Source of the DNA: Bacillus marasmi
GTDB taxonomy: Bacteria; Bacillota; Bacilli; Bacillales; Cytobacillaceae
DNA length: 64,000 nucleotides
Assembly (NCBI RefSeq): GCF_902168435.1
Contig: NZ_LR656167.1
Span: forward strand, 248,001-312,000
Direction: 5' to 3'
A model generated the notes under the pieces. The model had not been told where the DNA came from, did not search any database, and saw only the letters and a list, made by a program, of their open reading frames with translations. A program made the position numbers and the translations under genes. Positions 16,441 through 25,962 of the stretch are shown here, piece by piece. Numbering within the stretch: the first letter of the stretch is position 1; the number at the start of each line of letters is the position of its first letter.

Positions 16441-16536
16441 TGGTGGAAGCTATTTTTGAGGAGACTAATATTTCAATTGATTTAGATGGTATAATTTGGA
16501 TAGTGTGGAGTTCTAAACTAACAAGGAGTTAATTTA

Positions 16537-16947
16537 ATGAAAAAAATTTTAGCTGTAATGGTGGTTATCGTAGTAGGAATTGTAGGATTTTCGGGTTATA
16601 TTCTAGCAAAAGAAGGATTGGAAATTGAGGTAAAAAATCAAACAAACAAAGAGATATCAGGATTATATTTTACCTATGATAAAATTAAATCGAATATCAA
16701 GATACCTTCCATTGCATCGGGTAAAAAATATACACTCAATATTAATCCGAATGAGAATTCCAATGATGACTTTAATGAAGCTGCATTAAAACTAGAGTAT
16801 AGAGATAACAAAGGGCAATTACATACTGAGCATGTTATTGGATATTTTGAAAAAGGTTATACAGGGGAAGCAGTAATTACAATAAAATCGGAAGACAAAA
16901 ATGGGAAACTATACATAGACGTAACCGATCAAACATCATTGTATTAA
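16537..16947 (+). CDS. membrane-anchored or exported protein, unknown function
   Basis: 136 residues with an N-terminal hydrophobic segment (MKKILAVMVVIVVGIVGFSG) that acts as a signal anchor or uncleaved signal. The rest is a soluble domain of about 110 residues of alternating beta character (EVKNQTNKEISGLYFTYDK…) outside the membrane. AAGGAG precedes the ATG. No family recognised. It stands alone between repeat copies. Confidence 0.7.
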   Translation: MKKILAVMVVIVVGIVGFSGYILAKEGLEIEVKNQTNKEISGLYFTYDKIKSNIKIPSIASGKKYTLNINPNENSNDDFNEAALKLEYRDNKGQLHTEHVIGYFEKGYTGEAVITIKSEDKNGKLYIDVTDQTSLY

Positions 16948-16966
16948 TAGTTCACTTTAAAATATC

Positions 16967-17030
16967 AATATTCATCAATCGGGCGCGAAAATTAAAAAAG
17001 GGGCTGTTTAAAAACAGTCCTTTTTTTGCT
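16967..17030 (+). repeat. CGGGCGC element, copy 11 (subtype B)
   Basis: ATCAATCGGGCGCGAAAATT head, then GGGGCTGTTTAAAAACAGTCCTTTTTTT: the head is followed by an independent terminator-like stem GGGCTGTTT/AAACAGTCC. Confidence 0.85.
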
Positions 17031-17186
17031 ATTAATGAATATAGGCAAGATAGTTGAACATGAGCTTTAACAAATCGTCCATAACGTGGGCGATTATTTT
17101 ATTTTAAAAAATTTATAGAATTTAAGCCAAATTAGAATTTGGTTTGTCTAATAATTGTAAGGCAAAAAAAGAAAGGGTGAATTCCA

Positions 17187-17708
17187 ATCATTAGATTAGT
17201 AAAGAAAGCTCAAAGGGGAAATGATAAAGCCTTTTTAAAGCTTTTTCAGCAATATGAAGCGGATATTTATCGTATGGCTTATGTTTATGTAAAAAATAAA
17301 GGTGATGCTTTAGATGTTGTTCAAGAGGTAGCTTACCTATCATTTAAAAATATTGATACCCTAAAAAAACCAGAATATTTCAAAACATGGTTAATGAAAA
17401 TAACGATGAATTGTGCAACGAATGTAATAAGGAAAAACAAAAAAATTGTTCATCTAAAACCGGAATATGAGAAATTTATCGGAATAGAGAATGAAGATAT
17501 TCCTCTTTCTGTATCATTACAAGACTTAATAGAAACATTGGAAGAGGATGAAAAAAGTGTTGTTTTACTAAAGTATTATTATAATCATACATTTAAAGAA
17601 ATATCAGAGGTATTGGAAATACCACTTGGGACGGCTAAATCAATCCTTTATCGTGCCTTAGATAAGCTACGCAAACAATTTAAGGAGGGTGATTATTGTG
17701 GACAATAA
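17187..17708 (+). CDS. ECF sigma factor (pair 2), apparent ATC start
   Basis: About 173 residues. The coding pattern reaches upstream of the first ATG (17274): the frame reads IRLVKKAQRGNDKAFLKLFQQYEADIYRMAYVYV, the normal start of sigma region 2, with an in-frame stop at 17178-17180. GAAAGGGTG at 17171-17179 points to ATC at 17187 (or ATT at 17190) as the start. Sigma2 (DALDVVQEVAYLSF) and sigma4 (TFKEISEVLEIPLGTAKSIL) are intact. Translation may be weak. The anti-sigma gene overlaps its 3' end by 11 bases. Confidence 0.8.
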   Translation: MIRLVKKAQRGNDKAFLKLFQQYEADIYRMAYVYVKNKGDALDVVQEVAYLSFKNIDTLKKPEYFKTWLMKITMNCATNVIRKNKKIVHLKPEYEKFIGIENEDIPLSVSLQDLIETLEEDEKSVVLLKYYYNHTFKEISEVLEIPLGTAKSILYRALDKLRKQFKEGDYCGQ

Positions 17709-18711
17709 AATAGATCAAGAGATACATAAAATTGAAATACCAAAAGAATTACACGAAAGGTCAAAATTAGGTGTAAAAAAGGCAAAAGAAGAGCAACAGA
17801 AAAAGAAGTTCATCAATCCATTCGTAGCAGCCATCATTTTAGGGTTCACTGCAATTACGGTTACTTTTGCCTTTCCAACTATTGCATCACAAATTCCATT
17901 TATGGATCATGTCGTTCGATACTTTATTGATGAAGAGAAGGACCTCGAAAACTTTGAAACTTTTTCGACTGATGTTAGTCTTGCACAGACAAGTAATGGT
18001 ACGACGGTTATGATAGACAAAGCGGTTTATGACGGGACAAATATTACGATTTCATACGCACTCGAAACAGAACAAGAAATAAAAAGTGAAATGGAAATTC
18101 GTGCAAGGAATTGGTTTGATGTTGTTGGTGCAAGTGGTATGGGGGGGACTGAAAAAATCACAAAGATTAGTAACAATCGTTATGTAGGTTTGGCATCCTT
18201 CACTCCACATTTCAGTGAATATCCTGACACTGTTGAAATTACTTGGACCCCTGAAGCCTTTAGTAGTTTATCAAATGATTTTGAAATAGAAGGTGATTGG
18301 TCATTTGGTTTTTCGCTAAAACGCTTAGAAGGTGACATAGAACTATTAAATAAAACTGTACAAAATAAGGATATTACTTTCATGCTTCAAACAATTGAGT
18401 TCACTGATGTTTCCACTGTTATTAGCTATGAACAAGAGGTTACTGAAGAATTGTTTAAAATGTGGGAAAGTGTCACACCTGTTTTCCATATAAAAGATGA
18501 CTTAGGTAATGTGTATATGGATGGTACGGGTGGAGGTGGCATGTCACCTGATAATGGAAGAACATTTAAAGGAACAAGCGATTTCGGTAAAATTCAAGAT
18601 GGGGCTAGTAAACTTATCATTCTACCTATACAAATCGCAAGTCTAAATAATGGAAAAGGTCATACAAAAATTGAACTAGAGCCTATTATCATCGAATTAA
18701 AAAAAAAATAA
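17698..18711 (+). CDS. membrane anti-sigma factor, DUF4179 type (pair 2)
   Basis: About 337 residues from the GTG at 17698, which has AAGGAGGGTG upstream. Cytoplasmic N-terminus of about 42 residues, one membrane helix (FVAAIILGFTAITVTFAF), and a long extracytoplasmic domain of about 270 residues rich in beta strands. It fits the DUF4179-containing anti-sigma proteins of Bacillus ECF pairs. The overlap with the sigma gene supports functional pairing. Confidence 0.85.
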   Translation: MDNKIDQEIHKIEIPKELHERSKLGVKKAKEEQQKKKFINPFVAAIILGFTAITVTFAFPTIASQIPFMDHVVRYFIDEEKDLENFETFSTDVSLAQTSNGTTVMIDKAVYDGTNITISYALETEQEIKSEMEIRARNWFDVVGASGMGGTEKITKISNNRYVGLASFTPHFSEYPDTVEITWTPEAFSSLSNDFEIEGDWSFGFSLKRLEGDIELLNKTVQNKDITFMLQTIEFTDVSTVISYEQEVTEELFKMWESVTPVFHIKDDLGNVYMDGTGGGGMSPDNGRTFKGTSDFGKIQDGASKLIILPIQIASLNNGKGHTKIELEPIIIELKKK

Positions 18712-18767
18712 TGGATTAGTTTAAAAATTGCGGGTTAATGCACTTAAAGTAAATGGTATAAATAACG

Positions 18768-18842
18768 ATATTTCAGAATCGGGCGCGTATTCATAGCAAG
18801 ATAAGCGCCCCTTTTACGTTTTGGGGCCATATTGTGGAGCAC
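18768..18842 (+). repeat. CGGGCGC element, copy 12 (full subtype A)
   Basis: TTCAGAATCGGGCGC, stem GTATTC-ATAGCAA-GATAAGCGCCC, CTTTTACGTTTTGGGG, then GCCATATTGTGGAGCA. Confidence 0.85.
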
Positions 18843-18976
18843 AGCCTTTAAAATTTTAACATATAAATTATCAATAATTTTGCTGTCATGTTGGCAGCAA
18901 TTTTTTTGGTCAATAGCACAACTTTTATTTAACTTAAACGTCTAAGTTTTGAACAATGAGAAAAGGAGGGGCGAAA

Positions 18977-19504
18977 TTGACGAAACGCAGAAAAGAAGAA
19001 ATTGCAGATTGGTACGACAAACATAGTAAGTCCGTTTTAAGCTTTATATTATTGATAGTTAAGGACTATCAACAAGCAGAAGATTTAACTCACGATACTT
19101 TTGTAAAAGCGTACTTATATTTTGATTCTTTTAAACATTTTTCTAGTGAAAAAACATGGCTATTTAGTATCGCTCATAATGTAACAGTTGATTTTTTGCG
19201 GAAACGTAAACCTAGCTTGTTCTTTAAAGAAATATTTCTTATGAAAAAGGATGATAATCCATTTCCAGAAGAGGTTATTCGTATAAAAGAAGATTCATAT
19301 GAACTTTATAAAGCGTTAGGGGAGCTCAAAGATACATATCGAAAGGTAATTATATTAAGAAAAATTAAGGACTTTTCTATTGAGGACACGGCTCAGATAT
19401 TAAATTGGTCTGAAAGCAAAGTTAAATCAACACTGTTTAGAGCAATTCCAGCATTGAAAAGACAATTAATAAAGGAGGGATATTTAGATGAGAAAACAAT
19501 ATGA
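18977..19504 (+). CDS. ECF sigma factor (pair 3)
   Basis: About 175 residues. TTG at 18977 is preferred because AAAGGAGGGG sits just upstream; the ATG at 18956 would place that site inside the gene. Sigma2 (QQAEDLTHDTFVKAYLYFDSF, then EKTWLFSIAHNVTVDFLRKRK) and sigma4 (FSIEDTAQILNWSESKVKSTLFRA) are clear, with the SigM/YlaC-like style of wording. Its last 17 bases overlap the anti-sigma gene. Confidence 0.92.
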   Translation: MTKRRKEEIADWYDKHSKSVLSFILLIVKDYQQAEDLTHDTFVKAYLYFDSFKHFSSEKTWLFSIAHNVTVDFLRKRKPSLFFKEIFLMKKDDNPFPEEVIRIKEDSYELYKALGELKDTYRKVIILRKIKDFSIEDTAQILNWSESKVKSTLFRAIPALKRQLIKEGYLDEKTI

Positions 19505-20582
19505 AGATACTGACTTAGATGCTTCCTTAAAAAAGGCAAATTCCGATTTACTGTGGAAAAATAAACAACAGCAAAATTTGAAAAAAAATATCTTATCTGA
19601 TATTGAAAAATTGGATCTCCAAGAGGATATTAAGAACCCTGTTTTATCCCCCTACATTAAAAGTGGAAGGGTGATACCAAAGTTAACATACACGGGTATC
19701 GCATTGGTCATATTATTAAGTTTATTGATTGGCTCAGCTTATTTCTCTCCTACTATGGCAGAGGTTATAGCAAAGATACCTTATTTAAATCAAGTCTTTC
19801 ATACAGAGCCAGTTCAACAAACGATTGCGGAAAAACTTCAAAGTGAAGGCTTTAAAATTGATGGAATTAGTACTAGAGGGAAAAAAATAGAGATTCAAGT
19901 AAAAGGTTCAGAACTGTATTTTCATGGTGTACGTAAAGATATTGAAGAAATCGCTATAGAGACATTAAAAGCGAGAGACTATGATGCCTATACAGTTAAG
20001 GTAATAAGGAACAAAATGATTCAAGAGAAAATACCTAGTCCAGAAACACTAAAGCAAGTTGAAGAAGCGACAAAAGTTGATGAAGCTTTACAGCAGGAAT
20101 TTAAAAAACATAAATATCTTAATGTTGTTACTCAAGTAGGAACACTCAATAATGCAGGTGATTTGTTTATTCTAATTGGAATTCCTAATACTGAAAAAAA
20201 GACTGAAGAAATAAAGGAATTGGCTCGGAATGTTATCACAGAGCAAACCAAACAGAAGTATACATTAGAGTTTAAAAAAATCAATTTAGAGATTAGGGAA
20301 CAGGAGAGTAGATGGGGGAGAGTAATAAGTACAATTATCGATGGATTATATAGTAAAAAGGAATTCCAGGTAAACGGTTTTTCATTTTCAGCACACCCTC
20401 AGCCAATGACCTTATATATTAAAACTACTATATCGTCCTCTAATCCGGATAGTAAACAACTTGGAATTAAAATAGAAAATACAGTTAAGGATTTTTTGGA
20501 ATCGAAAGAAGCTAGAGAAATCATAAAAGATGATGAATACCAGATCATTGTTTACAGTAAAGATAAACAGAAGTTAAATTAA
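19488..20582 (+). CDS. membrane anti-sigma factor (pair 3)
   Basis: 364 residues: a cytoplasmic N-terminal region of about 70 residues, one membrane helix (TYTGIALVILLSLLIGSAYF, about 72-91), and an extracytoplasmic domain of about 270 residues. From memory it matches the DUF4030 anti-sigma group seen next to Bacillus ECF factors. AAAGGAGGG precedes the ATG within the end of the sigma gene. It should hold the sigma factor at the membrane. Confidence 0.85.
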   Translation: MRKQYEDTDLDASLKKANSDLLWKNKQQQNLKKNILSDIEKLDLQEDIKNPVLSPYIKSGRVIPKLTYTGIALVILLSLLIGSAYFSPTMAEVIAKIPYLNQVFHTEPVQQTIAEKLQSEGFKIDGISTRGKKIEIQVKGSELYFHGVRKDIEEIAIETLKARDYDAYTVKVIRNKMIQEKIPSPETLKQVEEATKVDEALQQEFKKHKYLNVVTQVGTLNNAGDLFILIGIPNTEKKTEEIKELARNVITEQTKQKYTLEFKKINLEIREQESRWGRVISTIIDGLYSKKEFQVNGFSFSAHPQPMTLYIKTTISSSNPDSKQLGIKIENTVKDFLESKEAREIIKDDEYQIIVYSKDKQKLN

Positions 20583-20927
20583 ATAGTTTTTGCAGATTGT
20601 TTAGCCTTATTTTCTTTTAATTTTATAGGAAATTAATGCTATAAAAATCACCCGTGAAAGACTAAAAATAGTAAAAATTGTGTTGAGAACGTAAAAATAA
20701 TTTTTCTATCCGTTATTTTTCTATTCTATTATAGGGCGCATTTCCGTAGCATGAATCTGCGTTTTTTGTCGATTATGTAGAAATAATTGCGCCCGTTTAT
20801 ATTGTGGCAAGATTATTTAGATGCGAGCTTTATTCAGGTTTGTAGCAGTAATCATTTAAGGTATAGTAAGATAGTTCTTATAGCGTATTAAATAGTTTAC
20901 CGATTACTCTAAAAGGGGTTAATTTAT
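20583..20927. other. gene-free stretch
   Basis: Contains CGGGCGC copy 13 only; no supported frame. Confidence 0.4.
20722..20815 (+). repeat. CGGGCGC element, copy 13 (extended)
   Basis: TATAGGGCGC, stem ATTTCCGTAGCATGAATCTGCG, then an extra AATAATTGCGCCCGTTTATATTGTGGC. The last part looks like the right half of a second element, so this may be a composite. Confidence 0.7.
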
Positions 20928-21116
20928 ATGTTGAAGTTCTTGGTTTTTGTTGGAATCATAACAATACCTATTTGGGGAGTACTTTTTTGTTTAAACTTAA
21001 TCTCTATAATTGAAAAGATTAAATACGAAGAAAGTTACGGAAAAAATAAATTTTGGTTAACACTATCATTTGTTATAATCATATCAATTCTAGCTATTAC
21101 TAATACGCAACCATAA
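20928..21116 (+). CDS. small membrane protein
   Basis: 62 residues with two hydrophobic helices (about 3-25 and 43-58) around a charged loop (EKIKYEESYGKNK). AAAAGGGG precedes the ATG. No recognised family. Confidence 0.55.
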   Translation: MLKFLVFVGIITIPIWGVLFCLNLISIIEKIKYEESYGKNKFWLTLSFVIIISILAITNTQP

Positions 21117-21490
21117 GAATAGAGCATCAATACCAAGATAAGAAACGGTAATTATATTGAGGTGCAAGAATAATAAAAATCTTCTTAACCAAAACACTGA
21201 AGAATTTCCACCTTGGAAATATGATTGCATTTTCCATTAAAGGGCGCTTTTCGATAAGAAATGCGTCTGTTTTCATTATTGGGGAGATTAGCAGTTTAAT
21301 TATATGTATAAGAATTTAATTTGGTTTCGTTCAAAAATAATTAACGGAAAATTCAGTCATATAATCAACTTAAAAGGGCAGAGAATATTTTAAGAATATA
21401 ATCTTACTCAAGAATGATTACTAGATTACTAGGATATTCAACTATAGGCATTAAAAAATAATTATTGTTTAATAAACGACACAAAACAGG
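21117..21490. other. gene-free stretch
   Basis: Contains CGGGCGC copy 14. The homology with the intact MocR gene begins only at its right edge (about 21478). Confidence 0.4.
21230..21294 (+). repeat. CGGGCGC element, copy 14
   Basis: TTCCATTAAAGGGCGC, stem TTTTCGATAAGAAATGCGTC, then TGTTTTCATTATTGGGG. Confidence 0.75.
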
Positions 21491-21639
21491 GAGTACAAGT
21501 GTATGCGCCGAACGGCTTTGTAGTTGGAAATAGTTGTCCAGAAAGGGCTGTAAGGGTTTCTGTATGTGCACCAAAAACGATAGAAGAGCTTGAGCAAGGA
21601 TTGATTATCCTTAAACATTTGCTAAACAATCTTAGCTAA
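21491..21639 (+). pseudogene. 3' remnant of a MocR-type regulator gene
   Basis: An open stretch reading GVQVYAPNGFVVGNSCPERAV… to LLNNLS-stop that closely matches the last 49 codons of the intact regulator at 30453. The rest of the gene is missing. As at 31.8 kb it is followed by the same terminator and the MFS gene, so the whole regulator-transporter unit was duplicated and this copy has lost its regulator. Confidence 0.88.
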
Positions 21640-21649
21640 TATTGTTCGT

Positions 21650-21678
21650 CATACAATTATAATATTGTATGGTTTTTT
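21650..21678 (+). terminator. terminator after the MocR remnant
   Basis: CATACAATTATAATATTGTATGG followed by TTTTTTT; its homologue is at 31852. Confidence 0.8.
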
Positions 21679-21758
21679 TGCGCGTGTTAAGATGATTCAA
21701 ATCTAGATCGAAGGTTTATAAGAAATACAATTAGGATTTTAGAAAGGTAGGTTAGAGA

Positions 21759-23058
21759 ATGTTACACAAGGAAAATGTAAAATCGTCAGACGTTCAAACT
21801 GCTTCGTTTCAAAGCTACATACGTTCCTCTGAAAAACAAAAAACGTTATACAAGCGTACTTTGTTCATTGTAAGTATTTCACAAATTTTTGGTGGTGCAG
21901 GGTTAGCGGCAGGAGTTACTGTGGGAGCACTAATTGCACAGCAAATGCTAGGTACTGATGCGTTTGCGGGCCTTCCTTCGGCTTTGCTTACTTTAGGATC
22001 AGCAGGAGCAGCTTTATTTGTTGGGAGACTTTCGCAAGCGTATGGACGACGTACAGGTCTGACAGCGGGTTTTATACTCGGTGGGCTTGGAGCAATAGGA
22101 GTCATTATGGCAGCAATCATAAATAGTGTTTACCTGTTTTTTACTTCCTTACTTACTTGTTTATGGTGCAGGGTCAGAAACAAATTTACAAGCTCGTTAT
22201 GCAGGTACGGACTTAGCGAATAGTAAGCAGAGAGCGACTGCTATTAGTATTACGATGGTTTTTACAACATTTGGTGCGGTTGCAGGTCCAAATTTAGTAA
22301 ATGTTATGGGGAATTTCGCTCTTTCAATCGGTGTTCCATCTCTTGCTGGTCCTTTCATTTTAGCAGCAGCAGCATATATATTAGCAGGTGTTGTCCTTTT
22401 CATCATGCTTCGTCCAGATCCATTAGTTATAGCAAGAACCATAGAAGTAACCAACCTTGAACCAAGTGATAAAGGACCTTTGGCAACAACTGAACATACA
22501 GAAAACAAAAGAGGTATTATCGTTGGTGCAACGATTATGGTTCTTACTCAAATTGTAATGGTAGCTATTATGACTATGACACCAGTTCATATGATGCATC
22601 ATGGACATAGTTTGGGTGCAGTAGGACTTGTTATTGGTTTTCATATAGGTGCCATGTATCTCCCATCACTGGTTACAGGTGTCCTAGTTGATAAGTTGGG
22701 GCGTACAGCGATGGCAATTGCATCTGGAGCTACGTTGCTTCTGGCAAGTTTAATAGCAGCATTTGCACCAGGAGATTCTATGGTTCTTCTAGTAATTGCT
22801 CTTTCTTTACTTGGATTAGGATGGAATTTTGGTTTGATAAGTGGGACTGCACTAATTGTAGATTCAGCTAAAACTTCTACTAGAGCTAAAACCCAAGGTA
22901 CAGTGGATGTTTTAATCGCGTTGTCAGGAGCTGCTGGCGGAGCATTGTCTGGAATGATTGTGGCAGGTTCAAGTTTTCTAACATTATCATTTTCTGGAGG
23001 GATTCTATCCTTATTACTAATACCAGTGGTGATATGGTCTCGTGGAAGTAAAAAATAA
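21759..23058 (+). pseudogene. MFS transporter gene with a 4-base frameshift
   Basis: Homologue of the intact MFS gene at 31962, easily alignable over the full length (GGAGLAAGVTVGALIAQQML, then RYAGTDLANSKQRATAIS, WNFGLISGTALIVDSAKTSTRAKTQG). Compared with the intact copy there is a 4-base gain near 22145-22158, where CTTA is present twice (CTTACTTACTTG); removing one CTTA restores TSLLVYGAG. The rest of the frame is open to 23058, so the break is recent or switchable. Expected product: a 12-helix exporter of about 430 residues. Confidence 0.88.
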
Positions 23059-23128
23059 GCATGGTTGTTTTTACATACAATGAATTGATGAGGAGTTTAG
23101 TATTGTTTGTTGTTGTAAAAATTTTAAT

Positions 23129-23200
23129 CTCTGCAGTCGGGCGCATATCCATAGCGAGGATATGCGCCCCTTTTACATTTTGGGGCAATATAGTTGAGGA
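23129..23200 (+). repeat. CGGGCGC element, copy 15 (full subtype A)
   Basis: CTGCAGTCGGGCGC, stem ATATCC-ATAGCGA-GGATATGCGCCC, TTTTACATTTTGGGG. Note ATATCC/GGATAT: both arms differ from copies 9 and 12 in a base-pair-preserving way. Confidence 0.88.
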
Positions 23201-23512
23201 AAGTAACCACGTATTTTTTAATACAACCAAGATTTTTTTAGGTATACACATAAACCAACGAGCAGGTTTATGATACACCCAATGCATCTTTGTCTATTTT
23301 TCTTTTTGTCATAAAAACGGAGTCAATAAGTATATGATAATCAATTGTTTCGAAAATAAAATTAATTTATTATAAAAATATCCTTAGGGAAGGTGGCTTG
23401 GAATGATGGGGGTAATTATTACTTTGGCATAGCATAGGCTATTGTCTAATATATAAATCAATTTTCAATAGCTTGTGCTAATCCTAAATATTTCTTTTTT
23501 AGGAGGAGCCAA
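23201..23512. other. gene-free stretch
   Basis: Apart from the tail of copy 15 nothing is supported here. Confidence 0.35.
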
Positions 23513-23725
23513 ATGGGCTATCAATATCAAAAAGCAACTGAAATCCTGCCATTTGAAATAATTGAAGAAATCCAAAAATATATTGATGGTGGAATTATAT
23601 ATATTCCAAAGAAATCCACAAATAAAGTAGCTTGGGGAACAAGAACGAATACAAAACAACTGTTGTTTTCCCGCAATTTGGCTATTTATCAGGATTTTAC
23701 TGACGGTATGACTTGTGACAAGTGA
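23513..23725 (+). CDS. CD3324-type small protein, C-terminally short
   Basis: 70 residues preceded by TAGGAGGAGCCAA. MGYQYQKATEILPFEIIEEIQKYIDGGIIYIPKK…WGTRTNTKQLL matches the start of the CD3324 (Mor-like) family, normally about 85-90 residues with a C-terminal helix-turn-helix. Here the chain stops at DGMTCDK, just where the DNA-binding helices should follow. It may be a truncated, non-functional regulator. A terminator follows. Confidence 0.65.
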   Translation: MGYQYQKATEILPFEIIEEIQKYIDGGIIYIPKKSTNKVAWGTRTNTKQLLFSRNLAIYQDFTDGMTCDK

Positions 23726-23743
23726 AAAAACAAAATAAATATT

Positions 23744-23784
23744 AGATGCGATGCGCTGAGTATATCTTGGCGCATCTTTTTTTT
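23744..23784 (+). terminator. terminator after the CD3324-type gene
   Basis: AGATGCG … CGCATCT stem followed by eight T. Confidence 0.8.
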
Positions 23785-23864
23785 ATAATTATGTGTGTAC
23801 CAAAATCCCTAATTTTTTATGATATCTTTTTATTAACTTAGTCGCTAGAAAGGGAGGCGATTGT

Positions 23865-25486
23865 ATGGAATTGATAAAAATGACAGGAATTGAAAAGTAT
23901 TTTGGGGGTAAGCTTCTTTTTGCTTTTGATAAATTTACTGTATATAAGAACGATATCATTGGTGTGGTCGGGTTAAACGGAAGTGGGAAAACGACGTTGT
24001 TGGAGATCATTAACGGTAATATAGCTCCTGACAAGGGGATGGTTGAGGTTAAGGGAGATATCTCTTATTATAAACAATTTGGTCAATACCAGGAGTCAGC
24101 AGGATCTTGGCAATTGAGAGAATTCCACTCCAACTCATCAATATCAAAAGGTTGGTTCAGTGGTGGGGAAAAAACTCGTTTACGTCTGGCGGAGGCTTTT
24201 TCTATGAATGGTTCAATACTTTTTCTAGATGAACCAACAGCGAATTTAGATACTAATGGGATTCAATTGCTAAAGCGAAATTTGGAAAAATATAATACGA
24301 TGATGATTATTAGCCACGATACAACTTTATTAGATGAATTGTGTAATCGAATTATTGAGATTGACAACAAAACCATACACTGTTTTGACGGGAATTATAC
24401 AGCGTACAAACAACAGAAAGAACTTCAAATTCTCACAGAGAAAAGAGAATACGAAAATTATCAAGCAAAGAAAAAGCATTTAGAGGAAGCCTATTTGCAG
24501 AAAAAAAAAGCAAGCTGAAGCGATAACAGATAAGCCAAAGAATATGAGTAGTTCTGAAATTCGAGCTAGAAGCTTCTTATCTACTTACAAGTCTTTTGGA
24601 GGGCGACAAAAAGCAAGCAAAAGCTGTCCAATCAAGAATTGAGCAGTTAGATGTAAAAGAAAAAGTCGAAGGACAGGCAAAAATTCAAATTAATTTTGAG
24701 CTAACAAATCCTCCGAAAAATAAAATATTAATTCGCGGTGAAGAAATAACTTTTGGATATGATCATCATTTGATTTTTTATAATGCCACTTTTGAAATCC
24801 GAAACAAGCAAAAAGTTGCTGTATTGGGGGATAATGGCAGTGGTAAATCAACTCTTTTTTCTTTAATAAGAAATATGTATAAGGGGATCTATACTGTACC
24901 AAAATTAAAAATTGGTTATCTGTACCAAGAGTTTGAAAATTTGCAGCAGGATAAAACTTTACTGGAGTCTGTTCTAGCTGACAGTGTACAAGAAAATGAT
25001 TCTGTTTATACAGTGTTAATGAATTTACTGTTTACGATTGAGGATTTTGATAAAAAGGTTACAGTACTAAGCGGTGGAGAAAAAATTAGGTTATCTTTTG
25101 CAAAGTTAATTGTATCAGATTATAATTTGCTTATTTTAGATGAACCTACAAACTATTTGGATTTACCGTCAATTGAGGTCGTAAAAAGTGTATTAAAAGA
25201 ATATGAAGGAACGATAATATTTGCCAGTCATGATGAAGCGTTTATTAATGAGCTGAGTACGGAACTTTTAATTATTGATAATAAAAAGCTACAAGGTTAT
25301 CAGGGAACTCTAGAGGAATTCAAGAATAGTAAAACGGAAGCAAATATTGAACAGCTACAACAGGAAATAGAACAATTCCAGTTAAGTCAAGCAAAATCCC
25401 TTTTGGAAAATGAAACAAGTCCTAGAAAAATAGAGAAGATAAAGAAGAAATATGAAGAGATGACTAGGGGAAATAAAGGAGAATAA
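23865..25486 (+). pseudogene. ABC-F (Vga/Lsa-like) ribosome-protection gene, two frameshifts
   Basis: The first part (218 codons) has Walker A GLNGSGKTT, the signature FSGGEKTR and Walker B FLDEPTANLD. The frame breaks at a run of nine A near 24499-24508; dropping one A gives QAEAITDKPKNMSSSEIRA, the expected linker. A second shift near 24600 leads into the second ATPase domain (GDNGSGKST, LSGGEKIR, LDEPTNYLDL) ending at 25486. An intact protein of about 540 residues would protect ribosomes from lincosamide, streptogramin A or pleuromutilin drugs. Intact vmlR-like gene lies at 50199. Confidence 0.85.
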
Positions 25487-25962
25487 TTATTCTTTGATAT
25501 AATTTAAAATGATAAAAGTAACAAAGAGCCCATTTGGATGAAGCTTTTTTTCACTACTAGAATTGTACGGTACGAGAACATTGTAAAGAAATGTACTTAA
25601 CCTAACGGAGGCCGATAGTGAAAGAGGAACTAAGTGATTTTAGGATAGAGATATATTTTAGTTATTCAATTATCGGGCGCAATTATCGAGAGATGGTTGC
25701 GCATATTTTATGTTTGGCCAGGTAGTGGAATAACAATTTTTAGTAGTAACTTTCCTAGTTCAAGAAAAATTTATCTATAAAATAACCAAGATGATGGCGG
25801 GATGAAGACAGAAATCTCGTTGAATCTATTGGTTTGAGAACCAAATAATAAAGAAATAGTCATACGTCAAATCTCCACAAAATCTAAAATACCATTTAAG
25901 GCGTGTTTGCTTTTTTATGTTACGATTAAATTGGAAAAATTTATAAAGGTGGTTTATTTAGC
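25487..25962. other. gene-free stretch
   Basis: Holds CGGGCGC copy 16. The frame starting GTGAAAGAGGAAC near 25618 runs into the repeat and is not accepted. Nothing else supported. Confidence 0.4.
25661..25734 (+). repeat. CGGGCGC element, copy 16 (complete, with both ends)
   Basis: GTTATTCAATTATCGGGCGC, stem GCGCAATTATCGAGAGATGGTTGCGC, ATTTTATGTTTGGCCAGG, right end TAGTGGAATAAC. Both ends show GTTATTC/GAATAAC. Confidence 0.88.

Noticed and set aside
16317-16532. Open frame of 71 codons
   Set aside because: It runs through the collapsed CGGGCGC palindrome and a degenerate repeat, with no ribosome binding site.
23061-23287. Open frames on both strands after the MFS pseudogene
   Set aside because: They read through CGGGCGC copy 15 and have no start signals.
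24499-24508. Programmed slippage at the A9 run of the ABC-F gene
   Set aside because: A second, unrelated frameshift about 90 bases later would still abolish the product, so decay is the simpler reading.
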